This document shows positions 1 to 13,259 of a DNA stretch of 64,000 bases, in pieces (positions within the stretch are counted from its first letter, which is position 1; every line of letters starts with the position of its first letter). A program made the position numbers and the translations under genes. The notes beneath the pieces are model-generated. The model did no database searches. It saw only the letters and a list, made by a program, of their open reading frames with translations, and had not been told where the DNA came from. Source of the stretch: Deinococcus terrestris (lineage in GTDB: Bacteria > Deinococcota > Deinococci > Deinococcales > Deinococcaceae); the NCBI RefSeq assembly GCF_009377345.1, contig NZ_WBSL01000006.1:89649-153648 (forward strand). Direction: 5' to 3'.

Positions 1-970
<970 letters not shown>

Positions 971-984
971 AACAACCTCGGCTG

Positions 985-990
985 AGTATA
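985..990 (-). promoter_or_regulatory. -10 box (TATACT) for cinA
   Basis: TATACT on the reverse strand lies 14 nt before the cinA ATG. The surrounding bases carry an imperfect inverted repeat (GTATA...TATAC, about 986-1010) that could be an operator, but no known motif is matched. Confidence 0.45.
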
Positions 991-1092
991 GGCGATAGCG
1001 AAGCTGTATACCAGGGGGATCACGGCCCGAGTGTAGGGGGTAGCAGGCGGGAACTGCGGGAGTATGGCCCCCATCTCCGTGCGGGGGTCATA

Positions 1093-2487
1093 GTGGAGAC
1101 CGTGACGACGACTCCAGCTTCGACGGGCGGGTTCCTCGACCGCTACTTCGGCATTCGGGCGGCGGGCAGCACGGTGGGCACCGAGGTGCGGGCGGGCCTC
1201 ACCACCTTTCTGACCATGAGCTATGTGCTGTTCGTAAATCCGCAGATTCTCAGCACGGCGATCCAGGTCCCGAACGCCTTCGTGCAACTGCTGATGACCA
1301 CCGCCATCGCCGCCGCGTTCGGTTCGCTGGCGATGGGGCTGGTGGCGAAGTACCCCTTCGCGCAGGCCCCCGGCATGGGCCTGAACGCCTTTTTCGCCTT
1401 CACGGTGGTGGGCGGGCTGGGCGTGCCGTGGCAGACGGCACTGGGGGCGGTGTTCATCTCCGGCGTGCTGTTCGTGCTGCTCAGCGTGCTCGGCGCCCGG
1501 CAGGCCATCGTGCGGGCGATTCCCAATGTGCTGAAGTTCTCCATCACGGCGGGGATCGGGGCCTTTCTCGCCTTTATCGGGTTGCGGAATGCCGGGATCG
1601 TGGTGGCGAACGAGGCCACCCTGGTCGGCCTGGGCCGCCTGACTGCCGCGCCATCGGTGGTGGCGCTCACTGGACTCGTCATCACGGCGGCGCTGCTGGC
1701 CCGGCGGGTCAAGGGGGCGATCCTGTGGGGCATCCTGGCGGCGACCGTGCTCGCCATCGCGCTTCAGCTTCCGGTGTACGTGGGGGCGAACGGGCAGTCG
1801 GTGCCCTTCAGCGGCTTTACCGGGCGCTTCCTGGGCATCTTCGACACCCCGGTGTGGCCCGCCTCGCTCGTCGGGCAGCTCGACATCACGGGGGCGCTGG
1901 GGCTGGGGCTGCTGAGCGTGGTCTTCACCTTCTTCTTCGTGGACTTCTTCGACGCGACCGGAACCCTGACGGGGCTGGCGCAAAAGGCGGGGTACCTCAA
2001 CGAGCAGGGCGACATGCCCCGCGCCCGCCGGGTCTTTGCGATGGACGGCCTCGCGGCGATGTTCGGGGCCTTGATGGGCACCTCGACCACCACCGCCTAC
2101 GTGGAGTCGGCGTCGGGCATCGAGGACGGGGGCCGCACCGGGCTGACCGCCGTGGTGGTGGGGGTGCTGTTTCTTCTCGCCATGTTCCTGTGGCCGCTGG
2201 CGAGCGCGATTCCCGCCGCCGCGACCGCCCCCGCGCTGATTCTGGTCGGGGCGCTGATGCTGGAGGGCCTGCGCCACGTGAACTGGGACGACGTGACCGA
2301 GAGCATCCCGGCTTTCCTGACCATCATCGCCATGCCGCTGACCTTTTCCATCGCCAATGGGGTGAGCTGGGGGGTGATCAGCCTGTGCGGAATCAAGCTG
2401 CTGTCGGGCCGGGGCCGCGAGGTGCATCCCATCCTGTACGGGGTGGCGGCGCTGCTGCTGGCGCGGTACATCTGGCTGGCGGAGTAG
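1093..2487 (+). CDS. NCS2-family purine permease (AzgA/PbuG-like)
   Basis: A 464-residue integral membrane protein, the usual size for the AzgA branch of the NCS2 family, which takes up adenine, guanine or hypoxanthine by proton symport. The N-terminal DRYFGIRAAGSTVGTEVRAG and the central FFVDFFDATGTLTGLAQ stretch, where residues of the substrate site lie in this branch, are both intact. About 12-14 hydrophobic segments are visible. The start is GTG at 1093. A G-rich stretch just upstream may serve as a weak ribosome site. It is divergent from cinA and followed by an intrinsic terminator at 2507-2529, so it is probably monocistronic. No purine riboswitch fold was recognised in the 120-nt upstream gap. 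Confidence 0.9.
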   Translation: METVTTTPASTGGFLDRYFGIRAAGSTVGTEVRAGLTTFLTMSYVLFVNPQILSTAIQVPNAFVQLLMTTAIAAAFGSLAMGLVAKYPFAQAPGMGLNAFFAFTVVGGLGVPWQTALGAVFISGVLFVLLSVLGARQAIVRAIPNVLKFSITAGIGAFLAFIGLRNAGIVVANEATLVGLGRLTAAPSVVALTGLVITAALLARRVKGAILWGILAATVLAIALQLPVYVGANGQSVPFSGFTGRFLGIFDTPVWPASLVGQLDITGALGLGLLSVVFTFFFVDFFDATGTLTGLAQKAGYLNEQGDMPRARRVFAMDGLAAMFGALMGTSTTTAYVESASGIEDGGRTGLTAVVVGVLFLLAMFLWPLASAIPAAATAPALILVGALMLEGLRHVNWDDVTESIPAFLTIIAMPLTFSIANGVSWGVISLCGIKLLSGRGREVHPILYGVAALLLARYIWLAE

Positions 2488-2506
2488 GGGTGGCGGGAAC
2501 GGAAGG

Positions 2507-2529
2507 GGCGTCCGGAGGGGCGCCTTTTT
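2507..2529 (+). terminator. Intrinsic terminator after the purine permease
   Basis: GGCGTCC (2507-2513), loop GGAG, GGGCGCC (2518-2524) with one G-U pair, then TTTTT (2525-2529). Confidence 0.8.
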
Positions 2530-2585
2530 CGCGTGTGGTTGGACGGAACCTGCCCCCCCTCACCCCCTGGCCGCGACCTCACGGC

Positions 2586-2591
2586 TACACT
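2586..2591 (+). promoter_or_regulatory. -10 box (TACACT) upstream of dnaX
   Basis: TACACT lies 117 nt before the dnaX ATG but only 6 nt before a GTG codon at 2598. That is the leaderless spacing seen throughout this window and is the reason a leader ORF is proposed there. Confidence 0.55.
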
Positions 2592-2597
2592 GATTGA

Positions 2598-2707
2598 GTG
2601 AAGGGCACAGAAGCGGGGCGCGGCGTGAGGTGGACCGAAAAATCTCGGTGGGGACGGCGGTTCGGCTGTCCTGACCTCGCCTGCTCTGCTCGCCCGGAGG
2701 GGCCAGC

Positions 2708-2711
<4 letters not shown>
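2598..2711 (+). CDS. Possible 37-residue leader peptide overlapping dnaX
   Basis: An open frame runs from GTG 2598, placed for leaderless translation just after a TACACT box, to a TGA at 2709-2711. The stop overlaps the dnaX start codon as ATGA. The peptide would be small and basic (about eight Arg/Lys) with no recognised domain. The frame has no internal stop across the whole dnaX leader, and the 4-nt overlap would couple it to dnaX. This is inference from position only: such a short open frame can arise by chance in GC-rich DNA, and dnaX has its own GGAGG ribosome site at about 2696-2700. Confidence 0.3.
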
Positions 2712-5002
<2,291 letters not shown>

Positions 5003-5063
5003 CACCGCGGGTGCCACCTTCACCCGCCTGCCCCGGCCCCTGCGCTACGCTGCGAGGCACACC

Positions 5064-6851
<1,788 letters not shown>

Positions 6852-7278
6852 GGGACAGGGGACCTTGATTCGGTCTGCCCCTCCCCCCAGCCCCCTCTGC
6901 GGCGCAGCTCTCTGAGTCCCCGGAGGGAAGGGGGAGTAGCGCTGCGCTAGGCAAAGGTCGTCCCCCCATCCCCTTGCTTGGCCCGCCCCGTCCCCGTTCC
7001 CCCTTCCACGCCATCCTGCCGCCCAACCGAATGCCTCGGCGCGTCCGCGCCGAACGGCTCGTCTGCCTGGAACGTGGACTTGAGGTGTGGGGACGTTGAG
7101 ATCGGCGGACACGGGAAAAAGAGAGCTTAAGCAGGGGCGGATCAGGGTCTGTCCTTTCCCCTTGTGTGAGAGGATGGGACTCGTAGAGCGGCGGAGCAGA
7201 GGGGGACCGCCCGCGCCGCTTGCCCCCTCCGGCACCCTCGCCCCCCGGACTCCAGCCGACGCCACCCCCCACCCCCGC
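6852..7278. repeat. Intergenic region with two inverted copies of a dispersed repeat
   Basis: This 427-nt gap holds no convincing gene. It contains one copy of a repeat core on the + strand (6893-6920, CCCTCTGC..GCAGCTCT..GAGTCCC) and a second copy in the opposite direction (7176-7204). Related copies lie at 17154-17181 and 55544-55568. Together the two copies could fold into a large hairpin downstream of the glycosidase gene. Confidence 0.6.
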
Positions 7279-7284
7279 TACACT
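7279..7284 (+). promoter_or_regulatory. -10 box (TACACT), leaderless promoter
   Basis: TACACT is separated by 7 nt from the ATG of the flavin reductase gene, and there is no ribosome-binding site. Transcription is expected to start at or next to the start codon. Confidence 0.65.
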
Positions 7285-7291
7285 CACCCCC

Positions 7292-7780
7292 ATGACCACT
7301 CCCGCCACGGACGGTATTCCTCCCTTCGAGTTCCGGCAGACGCTGGGGCGGTTCGCCAGCGGCGTGACCGTCATCACGGCGGCGGACGGGGAGGAGCGGC
7401 GGGGCATGACGGCGAGTGCGTTCGTGTCGGTGAGCCTGGCCCCGCCGCTGATTCTGGTCAGCGTGGACCACCGCGCCCAGATGCACGCGCTGCTCTCGCG
7501 GCCCGAGGTGGGGCGCTTCGGCGTGAGCATCCTCTCGGCGGCGCAGCGCCCCCTCAGCGACCATTTCGCCGGACGCCCCGGCCCGGAGGAGGCGGTGCCG
7601 TGGTTTACCCACGAGGGCCTGCCCCTGATCGGCGGCAGCGTGGCGCAGCTCGTGTGCCGCAAGCAGGAGGTGATCGCGGCGGGGGACCACACCCTCTACC
7701 TGGGGCTGGTCGAGTACGCCCGCTACACCGACGACGACCCGCTGGTGTACTTCCGGGGCCAGTACCACGAGCTGGTCTGA
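7292..7780 (+). CDS. Flavin reductase family protein (FMN-binding split barrel)
   Basis: A 162-residue protein of the flavin reductase-like family, which reduces FMN or FAD with NAD(P)H, usually to feed a two-component monooxygenase. Diagnostic features are FRQTLGRFASGVTVIT at residues 11-26, GMTASAFVSVSLAPPLILVS (the flavin-contact region) and the C-terminal DDDPLVYFRGQYHEL. No partner monooxygenase gene is nearby, so the electron acceptor is unknown. Its ATG follows a TACACT box by 7 nt. Only 10 nt separate its stop from the GTG of the next small membrane-protein gene, so the two are probably cotranscribed. Confidence 0.88.
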   Translation: MTTPATDGIPPFEFRQTLGRFASGVTVITAADGEERRGMTASAFVSVSLAPPLILVSVDHRAQMHALLSRPEVGRFGVSILSAAQRPLSDHFAGRPGPEEAVPWFTHEGLPLIGGSVAQLVCRKQEVIAAGDHTLYLGLVEYARYTDDDPLVYFRGQYHELV

Positions 7781-7790
7781 GGAGCGCCCC

Positions 7791-8060
7791 GTGCCTCCCT
7801 ATGCCCTGCAACTCGTGGTCGCCCTCGCCCTGGCGGGGCTGACCTTCTTCGTGTCGTATCCCTGGAGCATCGGGAGCGGACGCAGCGTGGACGCGCTGGA
7901 CGCCTTCTTGCTGGTCTTCGCGCTGGTCAATCTGCGGCTCGCGTGGTCGGCCGCGAATACGGCGAACGGGGGCCGGGCGCCCGCGTGGTTCTTGGTGCTG
8001 GGGCTGGGAACGGCGGCCCTGATCGCCACTGGGATGATCGGGGCGCTCACTCCGCGCTGA
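7791..8060 (+). CDS. Small hypothetical membrane protein
   Basis: An 89-residue protein with three hydrophobic segments (about residues 5-25, 38-53 and 66-86) and a GTG start 10 nt after the flavin reductase stop. No family is recognised. Tight spacing suggests cotranscription. It is followed by 95 nt of non-coding sequence before the convergent ABC exporter gene. Confidence 0.65.
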   Translation: MPPYALQLVVALALAGLTFFVSYPWSIGSGRSVDALDAFLLVFALVNLRLAWSAANTANGGRAPAWFLVLGLGTAALIATGMIGALTPR

Positions 8061-8155
8061 GATGGCTTCGGAACACCCCGGCATCCGGGCCAAGCGAGCA
8101 GCCGCACAACCGGAGGTCGGGCGCTGAAGGAAACAGGCGGTGCCCTCCCGACGGT

Positions 8156-9991
8156 TCAGGAATCGGACGGAACCCGCAGGACGGGGTCGGCGGGCAGCGG
8201 CAGATCCTCCGGCCACTCGCCCGGCAGCGTGCCATCCAGCCCCCGCGCGGCCCGTTCCAGCGCGGCGTAGGCCCCGTTCCGTGCCCGCAGCACGTCGGGC
8301 GGGCCGTCCTCCACGACGCGGCCTCCCTCCAGCACGAGCACCCGGTCGGAGGTCCGCGCGAGGCTGAGGCGGTGGGTCACGATCAGGGCGGTGCGCCCCC
8401 GCATCAGCCGCCCCAGGGCCGCCACCACGACGGCCTCGCTCTCGGCGTCCACCGCGCTGGTCGGTTCGTCCAGCAGCAGCACGGTGGGCCGCGCCAGCAG
8501 CGTCCGCGCGATGGCGAGGCGCTGGCGCTGACCTCCGCTGAGGCGCACCCCGCGCTCGCCCACCACCGTCGCCAGACCCTGCGGGAGCGCCCGCACGAAC
8601 TCCAGCGCGTAGGCGGCCTCCAGCGCGGCCTCGACCTCCGTGTCGGTCGCGTCGGGGCGGGCGTAGCGCACGTTCTCCAGCACCGTGTCGTGAAAGAGGA
8701 AGGTGTCCTGCAGCATGGTGACCGCGTGGGTCCGCAGGCTCTCCAGCGTGAGGTCGCGCACGTCTATCCCGTCGAGCAGCACCCGGCCCTCCAGGGGGTC
8801 ATGCCCACGCGGAACCAGCGAGAGCAGCGTGCTTTTGCCCGCGCCTGACGCTCCCAGCACCGCCACCCGCTGCCCCGCCGGTATGGTGAGCGTCACGTCC
8901 CGCAGCACTGGGCGGGCAGGGTCGTAGCCGAAGGTCACGCCCTCGAAGCGGACTTCGCCCCGCGCGGGTTCGGGGAGGGGCCGCGCGTCCGGCTTCTGGG
9001 CCACCGTCACGGGCGCGTCCAGCACCTCGAAAACCCGCCGCCCGCTCGCCTCGGCGCGTTGCAGCAGGTCCCCGATATTCACGAGGTCGTCAATCGGGCC
9101 GTAGAAGTAGCGCCCATAGCCCCGGTAGGCCAGCAGCCCGCCCAGCGTGAACTGCCCCGCCAGGATCAGCCACGCGCCACCGCCCAGCATCAAGACGTTC
9201 CCGAAGTTCGCCACGAAGCGGGCCAGCGGAAAGGCGCGGTTGCGCAGGGCGACCGCCTTGACCTGTTCCGCGTACAGCTCGCCCGCGAGCGCGGCCACCC
9301 GCTGCTCCTCGGCCCGCTCCCGCGCGAAGCCCTGCACCACCCGCACGCCGCCCAGCCGGTCGGTGATGAGCGCGGTGAGGTCGCCCAGCCGGGTCCGCGC
9401 CGCGCGGTAGGCGGGCCGCACCGTGCGGGCGTAGCGCCGCAGCATCAGGGCGACGGCGAGCATGGGCAGCGTGACGAGCACGCCGAGAAGCGGTTGCAAC
9501 GCGATGAAGATGGCGACCACCCCGATCAGGCGCAGGGCATTCGCCAGCACCGCGTCCGTGCCGCGCACCAGCACGTCCTGAATCGCGTCCACGTCCCCGG
9601 TCACGCGGGCGATCAGGTCCCCGGTGCGCTGCGACTCGAAATAGCTCGCCGACTGGCCCTGAAGCTTGCGGTACACGCTCAGGCGCAGGTCCAGCGTGAG
9701 CTGCTGCCCGGCCCGCTCCAGCAGCAGCCCGCGCCACGCCGAGAGCAGTTGTTGCAACCCGAACACGCCCACCAGCAGGGCGAGCTGTCCCCCGATGAAG
9801 GTCCAGTCCCGCGCCGGAATCCCCTGGTCCACCACCCGAATCCACACCAGCGGCGGGTACAGCTCGGCGGCCACGCTGCCCACGAGGAGCAGCAGTCCCC
9901 AGCCCACCGTGCGGCGGTAGGGCGTGAGCAGCCCGTAGAGGCGGCGGGTCACGCCGGGGCCGAGCGTGGCGGGGTCGGGGGTGGAAGGCAC
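8156..9991 (-). CDS. ABC exporter, fused permease-ATPase (ABCB type)
   Basis: A single-chain half-transporter of 611 residues: six transmembrane segments (about 15-300), then a nucleotide-binding domain with Walker A GASGAGKST, signature LSGGQRQRL, Walker B TVLLLDEPTSAVD and the switch histidine in IVTHRLS. It would act as a homodimer or heterodimer in the inner membrane. The substrate (lipid, peptide or drug) cannot be read from sequence. I chose GTG 9991 (MPSTPDPATLG) rather than the in-frame ATG at 10024, because that start lies inside the intergenic region shared with the divergent COG0523 gene. Confidence 0.87.
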   Translation of the reverse strand: MPSTPDPATLGPGVTRRLYGLLTPYRRTVGWGLLLLVGSVAAELYPPLVWIRVVDQGIPARDWTFIGGQLALLVGVFGLQQLLSAWRGLLLERAGQQLTLDLRLSVYRKLQGQSASYFESQRTGDLIARVTGDVDAIQDVLVRGTDAVLANALRLIGVVAIFIALQPLLGVLVTLPMLAVALMLRRYARTVRPAYRAARTRLGDLTALITDRLGGVRVVQGFARERAEEQRVAALAGELYAEQVKAVALRNRAFPLARFVANFGNVLMLGGGAWLILAGQFTLGGLLAYRGYGRYFYGPIDDLVNIGDLLQRAEASGRRVFEVLDAPVTVAQKPDARPLPEPARGEVRFEGVTFGYDPARPVLRDVTLTIPAGQRVAVLGASGAGKSTLLSLVPRGHDPLEGRVLLDGIDVRDLTLESLRTHAVTMLQDTFLFHDTVLENVRYARPDATDTEVEAALEAAYALEFVRALPQGLATVVGERGVRLSGGQRQRLAIARTLLARPTVLLLDEPTSAVDAESEAVVVAALGRLMRGRTALIVTHRLSLARTSDRVLVLEGGRVVEDGPPDVLRARNGAYAALERAARGLDGTLPGEWPEDLPLPADPVLRVPSDS

Positions 9992-10040
9992 GGGACAGAG
10001 GGTAGCGCGGTCCTCACGGCGCAAAGGGGCACCCCCGTCC

Positions 10041-10046
10041 TATCCT
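10041..10046 (+). promoter_or_regulatory. -10 box (TATCCT), leaderless promoter
   Basis: TATCCT lies 6 nt before the ATG of the COG0523 GTPase gene, with no ribosome-binding site. No Zur-like operator palindrome was recognised around it. Confidence 0.65.
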
Positions 10047-10052
10047 GCCCCC

Positions 10053-11003
10053 ATGACCCTGCCCGCCGCCCGCCCCGACGACCGCATTCCCGTCCTCGTG
10101 ATCGGCGGCTTTCTGGGCGCGGGCAAGACGACGCTGGTGAATCACCTGATTCGCTCGCTCCCGCACCGCCTCGGCGTGATTGTCAACGAGTTCGGGGCAA
10201 CGGGGGTGGACGGTGGCCTGATTGAGAGGTTGCAGGACGACGTGACCGAGCTGACCGCCGGGTGCCTGTGCTGCACGGGCCGCGACGATCTGCTGCGCTC
10301 GCTGGTGACCATCGGCATGCGGGAGCAGAAGCCCGACGCGGTGCTCGTCGAGCTGAGCGGGGTGGCCGACCCCACGCCCGTCCTGACCACCCTGCTGGAG
10401 CGGTCGGTGCGGGCGGCCTTCCGCGTCACCACCCTCGTCGCCGTGGTGGACGCCCGGCACGTCCTCCAGACCCTGCGCGAGCACCCCGAGGCGGCGCGGC
10501 AACTCGCCTACGCCAACGTGATCGTGCTGAACAAGACCGACCTCGCGGACCCGGTGCGCCTCGACCACGCGGAGGAGGTGCTGCGCGGGGTCAATCCCCT
10601 CGCCCGCGTGGTGCGGGTGGAGCGGGGGCAACTCGACGCCGACGCTCTGCTCGCCCGCGACGACTTCGACCCCCGCACCCTGGAGGGGGCCGCGCCCGTG
10701 GCCCACACGCCGGGCCTGACCTCCTTCACCCTGCGCTCGGACGCGCCGCTGGACCCCTACCGCTGGCAACGCTTCATGACCGACCTCATCCTCTCGCGCC
10801 CCGCCGAGGTGCTGCGGGTCAAGGGCACCCTCTCGCTGCTGGGGTACCCCCACCCGGTGCTGTTTCAGGCGGTGCGTGACCTGTTCACCGCTGACGCCTG
10901 GGAGGGCGAGCCGGGAGCGTCCGAACTCGTCTTTATCGGGCGGGGGCTGGACCGGGCGGAGTATGAGGCGGCGTTTGCCGGGTGCGTGGCGGAGCGGGCA
11001 TAA
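10053..11003 (+). CDS. COG0523 G3E GTPase, CobW/YjiA/ZigA-type metallochaperone
   Basis: A 316-residue P-loop GTPase: Walker A GGFLGAGKTT near residue 16, the family metal-binding GCLCC motif near 70, NKTD guanine-specificity motif near 167, and a C-terminal CobW domain. Members insert or deliver metals (Zn, Co) into client proteins. Many respond to zinc starvation. Its neighbours (an ABC exporter and a secreted protein) do not identify the metal. The ATG was chosen because it follows a TATCCT box by 6 nt. The longer upstream frame has no better start and would remove the promoter. Confidence 0.9.
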   Translation: MTLPAARPDDRIPVLVIGGFLGAGKTTLVNHLIRSLPHRLGVIVNEFGATGVDGGLIERLQDDVTELTAGCLCCTGRDDLLRSLVTIGMREQKPDAVLVELSGVADPTPVLTTLLERSVRAAFRVTTLVAVVDARHVLQTLREHPEAARQLAYANVIVLNKTDLADPVRLDHAEEVLRGVNPLARVVRVERGQLDADALLARDDFDPRTLEGAAPVAHTPGLTSFTLRSDAPLDPYRWQRFMTDLILSRPAEVLRVKGTLSLLGYPHPVLFQAVRDLFTADAWEGEPGASELVFIGRGLDRAEYEAAFAGCVAERA

Positions 11004-11025
11004 GCGGCCCGTCACCGCGCCCGCC

Positions 11026-11031
11026 TAGCCT
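11026..11031 (+). promoter_or_regulatory. -10 box (TAGCCT), leaderless promoter
   Basis: TAGCCT lies 6 nt before the ATG of the secreted-protein gene at 11038. Confidence 0.6.
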
Positions 11032-11037
11032 GGGACC

Positions 11038-11754
11038 ATGCTCGCCAGCCTCTTGACCCTGACTGCCCTGAGTCTCCCTGCCTGGGACGCGCCGACCTGG
11101 GGAGCGCCCGTGAAGTCCGACACCCGTCCCGCGAATGCCCATGAGGCCCGCGTGTTTCTCACGGCCTATTGCCAGGGCCGCCCGGACTGCCAGGTCGAAT
11201 TCCTGCCCATCGGAGAAAACGGCACGAAGATTCCGGCCGCGAACCGCCGCATTCCCGTCAACGTCGCTTACGGCAGTTTCACCCGTCCCGGCACCCAGGA
11301 AGTGCTGATGACCCTCTGCTACGCCCAGAGTGACGCCTGCGACGGCACCACCCTGCTGCGGCGCGAGGGCGGGCGCTGGAAGGCCGTTCACCACACGGAG
11401 GGCGTTTCCCCCAGCGAGTGCCTGAAGTTCCGCCGTTTCGACGGTCGGGGTCAGCTTGCCTGCCGGAGCAACGGCATGGTGATGTACGGTTCGACGCTGC
11501 GGTTGATCAGCGCCGACGGGAAGCGCGCCGTGCAGAAAGACCTACTGCCGGACGGCCTGGGCAACTGCGAGGCGCGGCCCATGCCTGTGACCCGCCTGGG
11601 CGACTGGCGCAAGCAGGACGTGAACGGCGACGGCCGCCCCGACCTCGTGGTGGACGTGTACCGCTACAGGCTGCACTTCGGAAAGCCCGGCTGCCTCCCC
11701 GGCGAGCCGGTCCGCGTGGACGGCGAGCGCGTGGTGCGCCGCTTCGCCATGTAG
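11038..11754 (+). CDS. Hypothetical exported protein with calcium-loop-like motif
   Basis: A 238-residue protein with a likely signal peptide (MLASLLTLTALSLPAWDAP). Seven cysteines are spread through the mature part, suggesting disulfides in the periplasm. DVNGDGRPDLVVDV near residue 200 resembles the Ca-binding DxNxDGxxD loop of FG-GAP/VCBS repeats, seen here only once. No enzyme family is recognised. The leaderless ATG follows TAGCCT, and the next gene has its own promoter. Confidence 0.7.
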   Translation: MLASLLTLTALSLPAWDAPTWGAPVKSDTRPANAHEARVFLTAYCQGRPDCQVEFLPIGENGTKIPAANRRIPVNVAYGSFTRPGTQEVLMTLCYAQSDACDGTTLLRREGGRWKAVHHTEGVSPSECLKFRRFDGRGQLACRSNGMVMYGSTLRLISADGKRAVQKDLLPDGLGNCEARPMPVTRLGDWRKQDVNGDGRPDLVVDVYRYRLHFGKPGCLPGEPVRVDGERVVRRFAM

Positions 11755-11757
11755 CCC

Positions 11758-11763
11758 TATCCT
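11758..11763 (+). promoter_or_regulatory. -10 box (TATCCT), leaderless promoter
   Basis: TATCCT lies 6 nt before the ATG of the thioesterase gene at 11770. It begins just after the stop codon of the preceding gene. Confidence 0.65.
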
Positions 11764-11769
11764 CGCCCC

Positions 11770-12234
11770 ATGACCCTGCACCCGGACCTTCAGATGCCCA
11801 CCCCTGGCGAACTGGACACGCTGACCCCCGAGGACCTGGCCGCCCGCATGAATGGCCTGTCGGGGACCCTGGGCGAACGGCTGGGCATCCAGCTTCTGAC
11901 CGCCGCCCGCGAGCGCCTGACCGCCCGGATGCCGGTGGAGGGCAACCGCCAGCCCGCCGGACGGCTGCACGGCGGGGCCAGCCTCGCGCTCGCGGAGGAA
12001 CTCGCCAGCGTGGGCACCTGGCTGAATCTGGACGTGCGGCGGCAAGTCGGGGTCGGCGTGGATGTGAGCGGCACCCATGTGCGCGGCGTCTCGGAGGGCT
12101 TTGTCACCGCCGAGGCCACCCTCGCCTACCGGGGCCGCACGGTGATGGTCTGGACCGTGGAGGTGCGCGACGAGCGGGGCCGGACCACCACGCTGGCGCG
12201 GTGCACCTGCAACGTGGTGACCCACGGAGGCTAA
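11770..12234 (+). CDS. Hotdog-fold thioesterase, PaaI/MenI-like
   Basis: A 154-residue acyl-CoA thioesterase of the PaaI/YdiI group. The signature PAGRLHGGASLALAEELASVG places the conserved HGG and the catalytic acidic residue (E in LALAEE) as in 1,4-dihydroxy-2-naphthoyl-CoA hydrolases. Deinococcus uses menaquinone, so a MenI role is plausible, but PaaI-type phenylacetate or general thioesterases look alike. No men or paa genes are adjacent. Confidence 0.82.
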   Translation: MTLHPDLQMPTPGELDTLTPEDLAARMNGLSGTLGERLGIQLLTAARERLTARMPVEGNRQPAGRLHGGASLALAEELASVGTWLNLDVRRQVGVGVDVSGTHVRGVSEGFVTAEATLAYRGRTVMVWTVEVRDERGRTTTLARCTCNVVTHGG

Positions 12235-12241
12235 AGGGAGA

Positions 12242-12273
12242 GGGCCAGCCCCGGCGTTTGCCTGAGCTGGCCC
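12242..12273. terminator. Hairpin between convergent genes
   Basis: GGGCCAGC (12242-12249) pairs with GCTGGCCC (12266-12273) across a 16-nt loop. There is no T-tract, so termination activity is uncertain. Confidence 0.4.
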
Positions 12274-12287
12274 CCGGTCCTCGGCCC

Positions 12288-13259
12288 TCAGCCGCCCAGC
12301 GCCCACCTGAAGCTGTCCCGCGCCCGCCCTTTCATCTCAGCCACTGCATCCCAGTCGGGAGCCGTGCGGGCGAGGGCCTGAGCGGTCAGCGCCTCCGCGT
12401 CGGGCGTGACGGGGTGGGCAGGTGCGCCCGCGTCCGCGCAGAAGCCCGCGACTTTGGGGTCGTAAGCCACGCCCGCAAAAGGGACCCCGGCGGCAGCGGC
12501 CAGGATGACCGCGTGCAGCCGCACCCCGACCACGAACCCGGCCCCCGCGATGGCGTCCAGCGCTTCTTGCGGGTCGCGGGTGCTCAGGACCTGATCGGCA
12601 CCGAGGGCCTGCGCCGCCGCGTCATCGTGGCCCGGCATGAAGCTCAGGGCGGTGACCCGGCGACCTTCGGCCCGCAGCCGCCGCACCACCTCGGCCAGCG
12701 CCGGGGCTGCTGCCGTCACATCCCCGCGTGGGGCGACGATCACGTGGGCGGGGTCGGGCGTCAGGCCCGGCGTGGGCGTGAGCAGCAGTGCCGGGTCCCC
12801 GCCCAGCCGTCCCTCTAGCCCCAGCCCGCGCAGCGTCTCCAGGCTGCCCCGGTCGCGCACGATCAGGGGCACCCCTTTCAGGGCCGAGGCCACCTTGCGC
12901 CCCCCCTCCTCGCTGAGTGGGCCGACGCTCTGGTTGAAGACGACCACGCGCTTGCCCAGCGCCCGTGCCAGCCGGATCACGCCTAGGTAATAGGTCAGCG
13001 TGCGCCCACTCGTCCTGTCTTGCAGCAGGCCGCCGCCGCCCGAGAGCAGCACCTGGGAGCGGGCCAGCGCCCCGACGAGGCCCAGCGGCTGCATCCGGGG
13101 CGCACTCTCGCTCCCGTAAGTCCGCGCCGTTTCGCTGGGCGTGTTCGACAGCAGCAGCGGCGTGTGCCCGGCGGTCTTCAGCTCCCGCGTGATCGCCAGG
13201 GCGATGGCCTCGTCCCCGGTGTTCCCGAACCCGTAATACCCGCTGACGGCGACCCTCAC
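12288..13259 (-). CDS. csaB: Polysaccharide pyruvyl transferase CsaB
   Basis: A 323-residue pyruvyltransferase-family protein. CsaB adds ketal-pyruvate from phosphoenolpyruvate to cell-wall polysaccharide, creating the ligand that SLH-domain S-layer proteins bind. It begins VRVAVSGYYGFGNTGDEAIA, the family N-terminus, with the GGGGLLQD loop near residue 66 and VGVRLHAVILAA near 250. The GTG start at 13259 overlaps the upstream DUF5693 stop as GTGA, so translation is coupled. Longer in-frame starts lie inside that gene. Deinococcus anchors SlpA-type proteins through SLH domains, which suits this role (family knowledge). Confidence 0.9.
   Translation of the reverse strand: MRVAVSGYYGFGNTGDEAIALAITRELKTAGHTPLLLSNTPSETARTYGSESAPRMQPLGLVGALARSQVLLSGGGGLLQDRTSGRTLTYYLGVIRLARALGKRVVVFNQSVGPLSEEGGRKVASALKGVPLIVRDRGSLETLRGLGLEGRLGGDPALLLTPTPGLTPDPAHVIVAPRGDVTAAAPALAEVVRRLRAEGRRVTALSFMPGHDDAAAQALGADQVLSTRDPQEALDAIAGAGFVVGVRLHAVILAAAAGVPFAGVAYDPKVAGFCADAGAPAHPVTPDAEALTAQALARTAPDWDAVAEMKGRARDSFRWALGG

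Noticed and set aside
971..1092. RDRM (DdrO-regulated) palindrome upstream of cinA
   Set aside because: The GTATA...TATAC inverted repeat does not match the TTATGnCAT-type consensus closely enough to call it.
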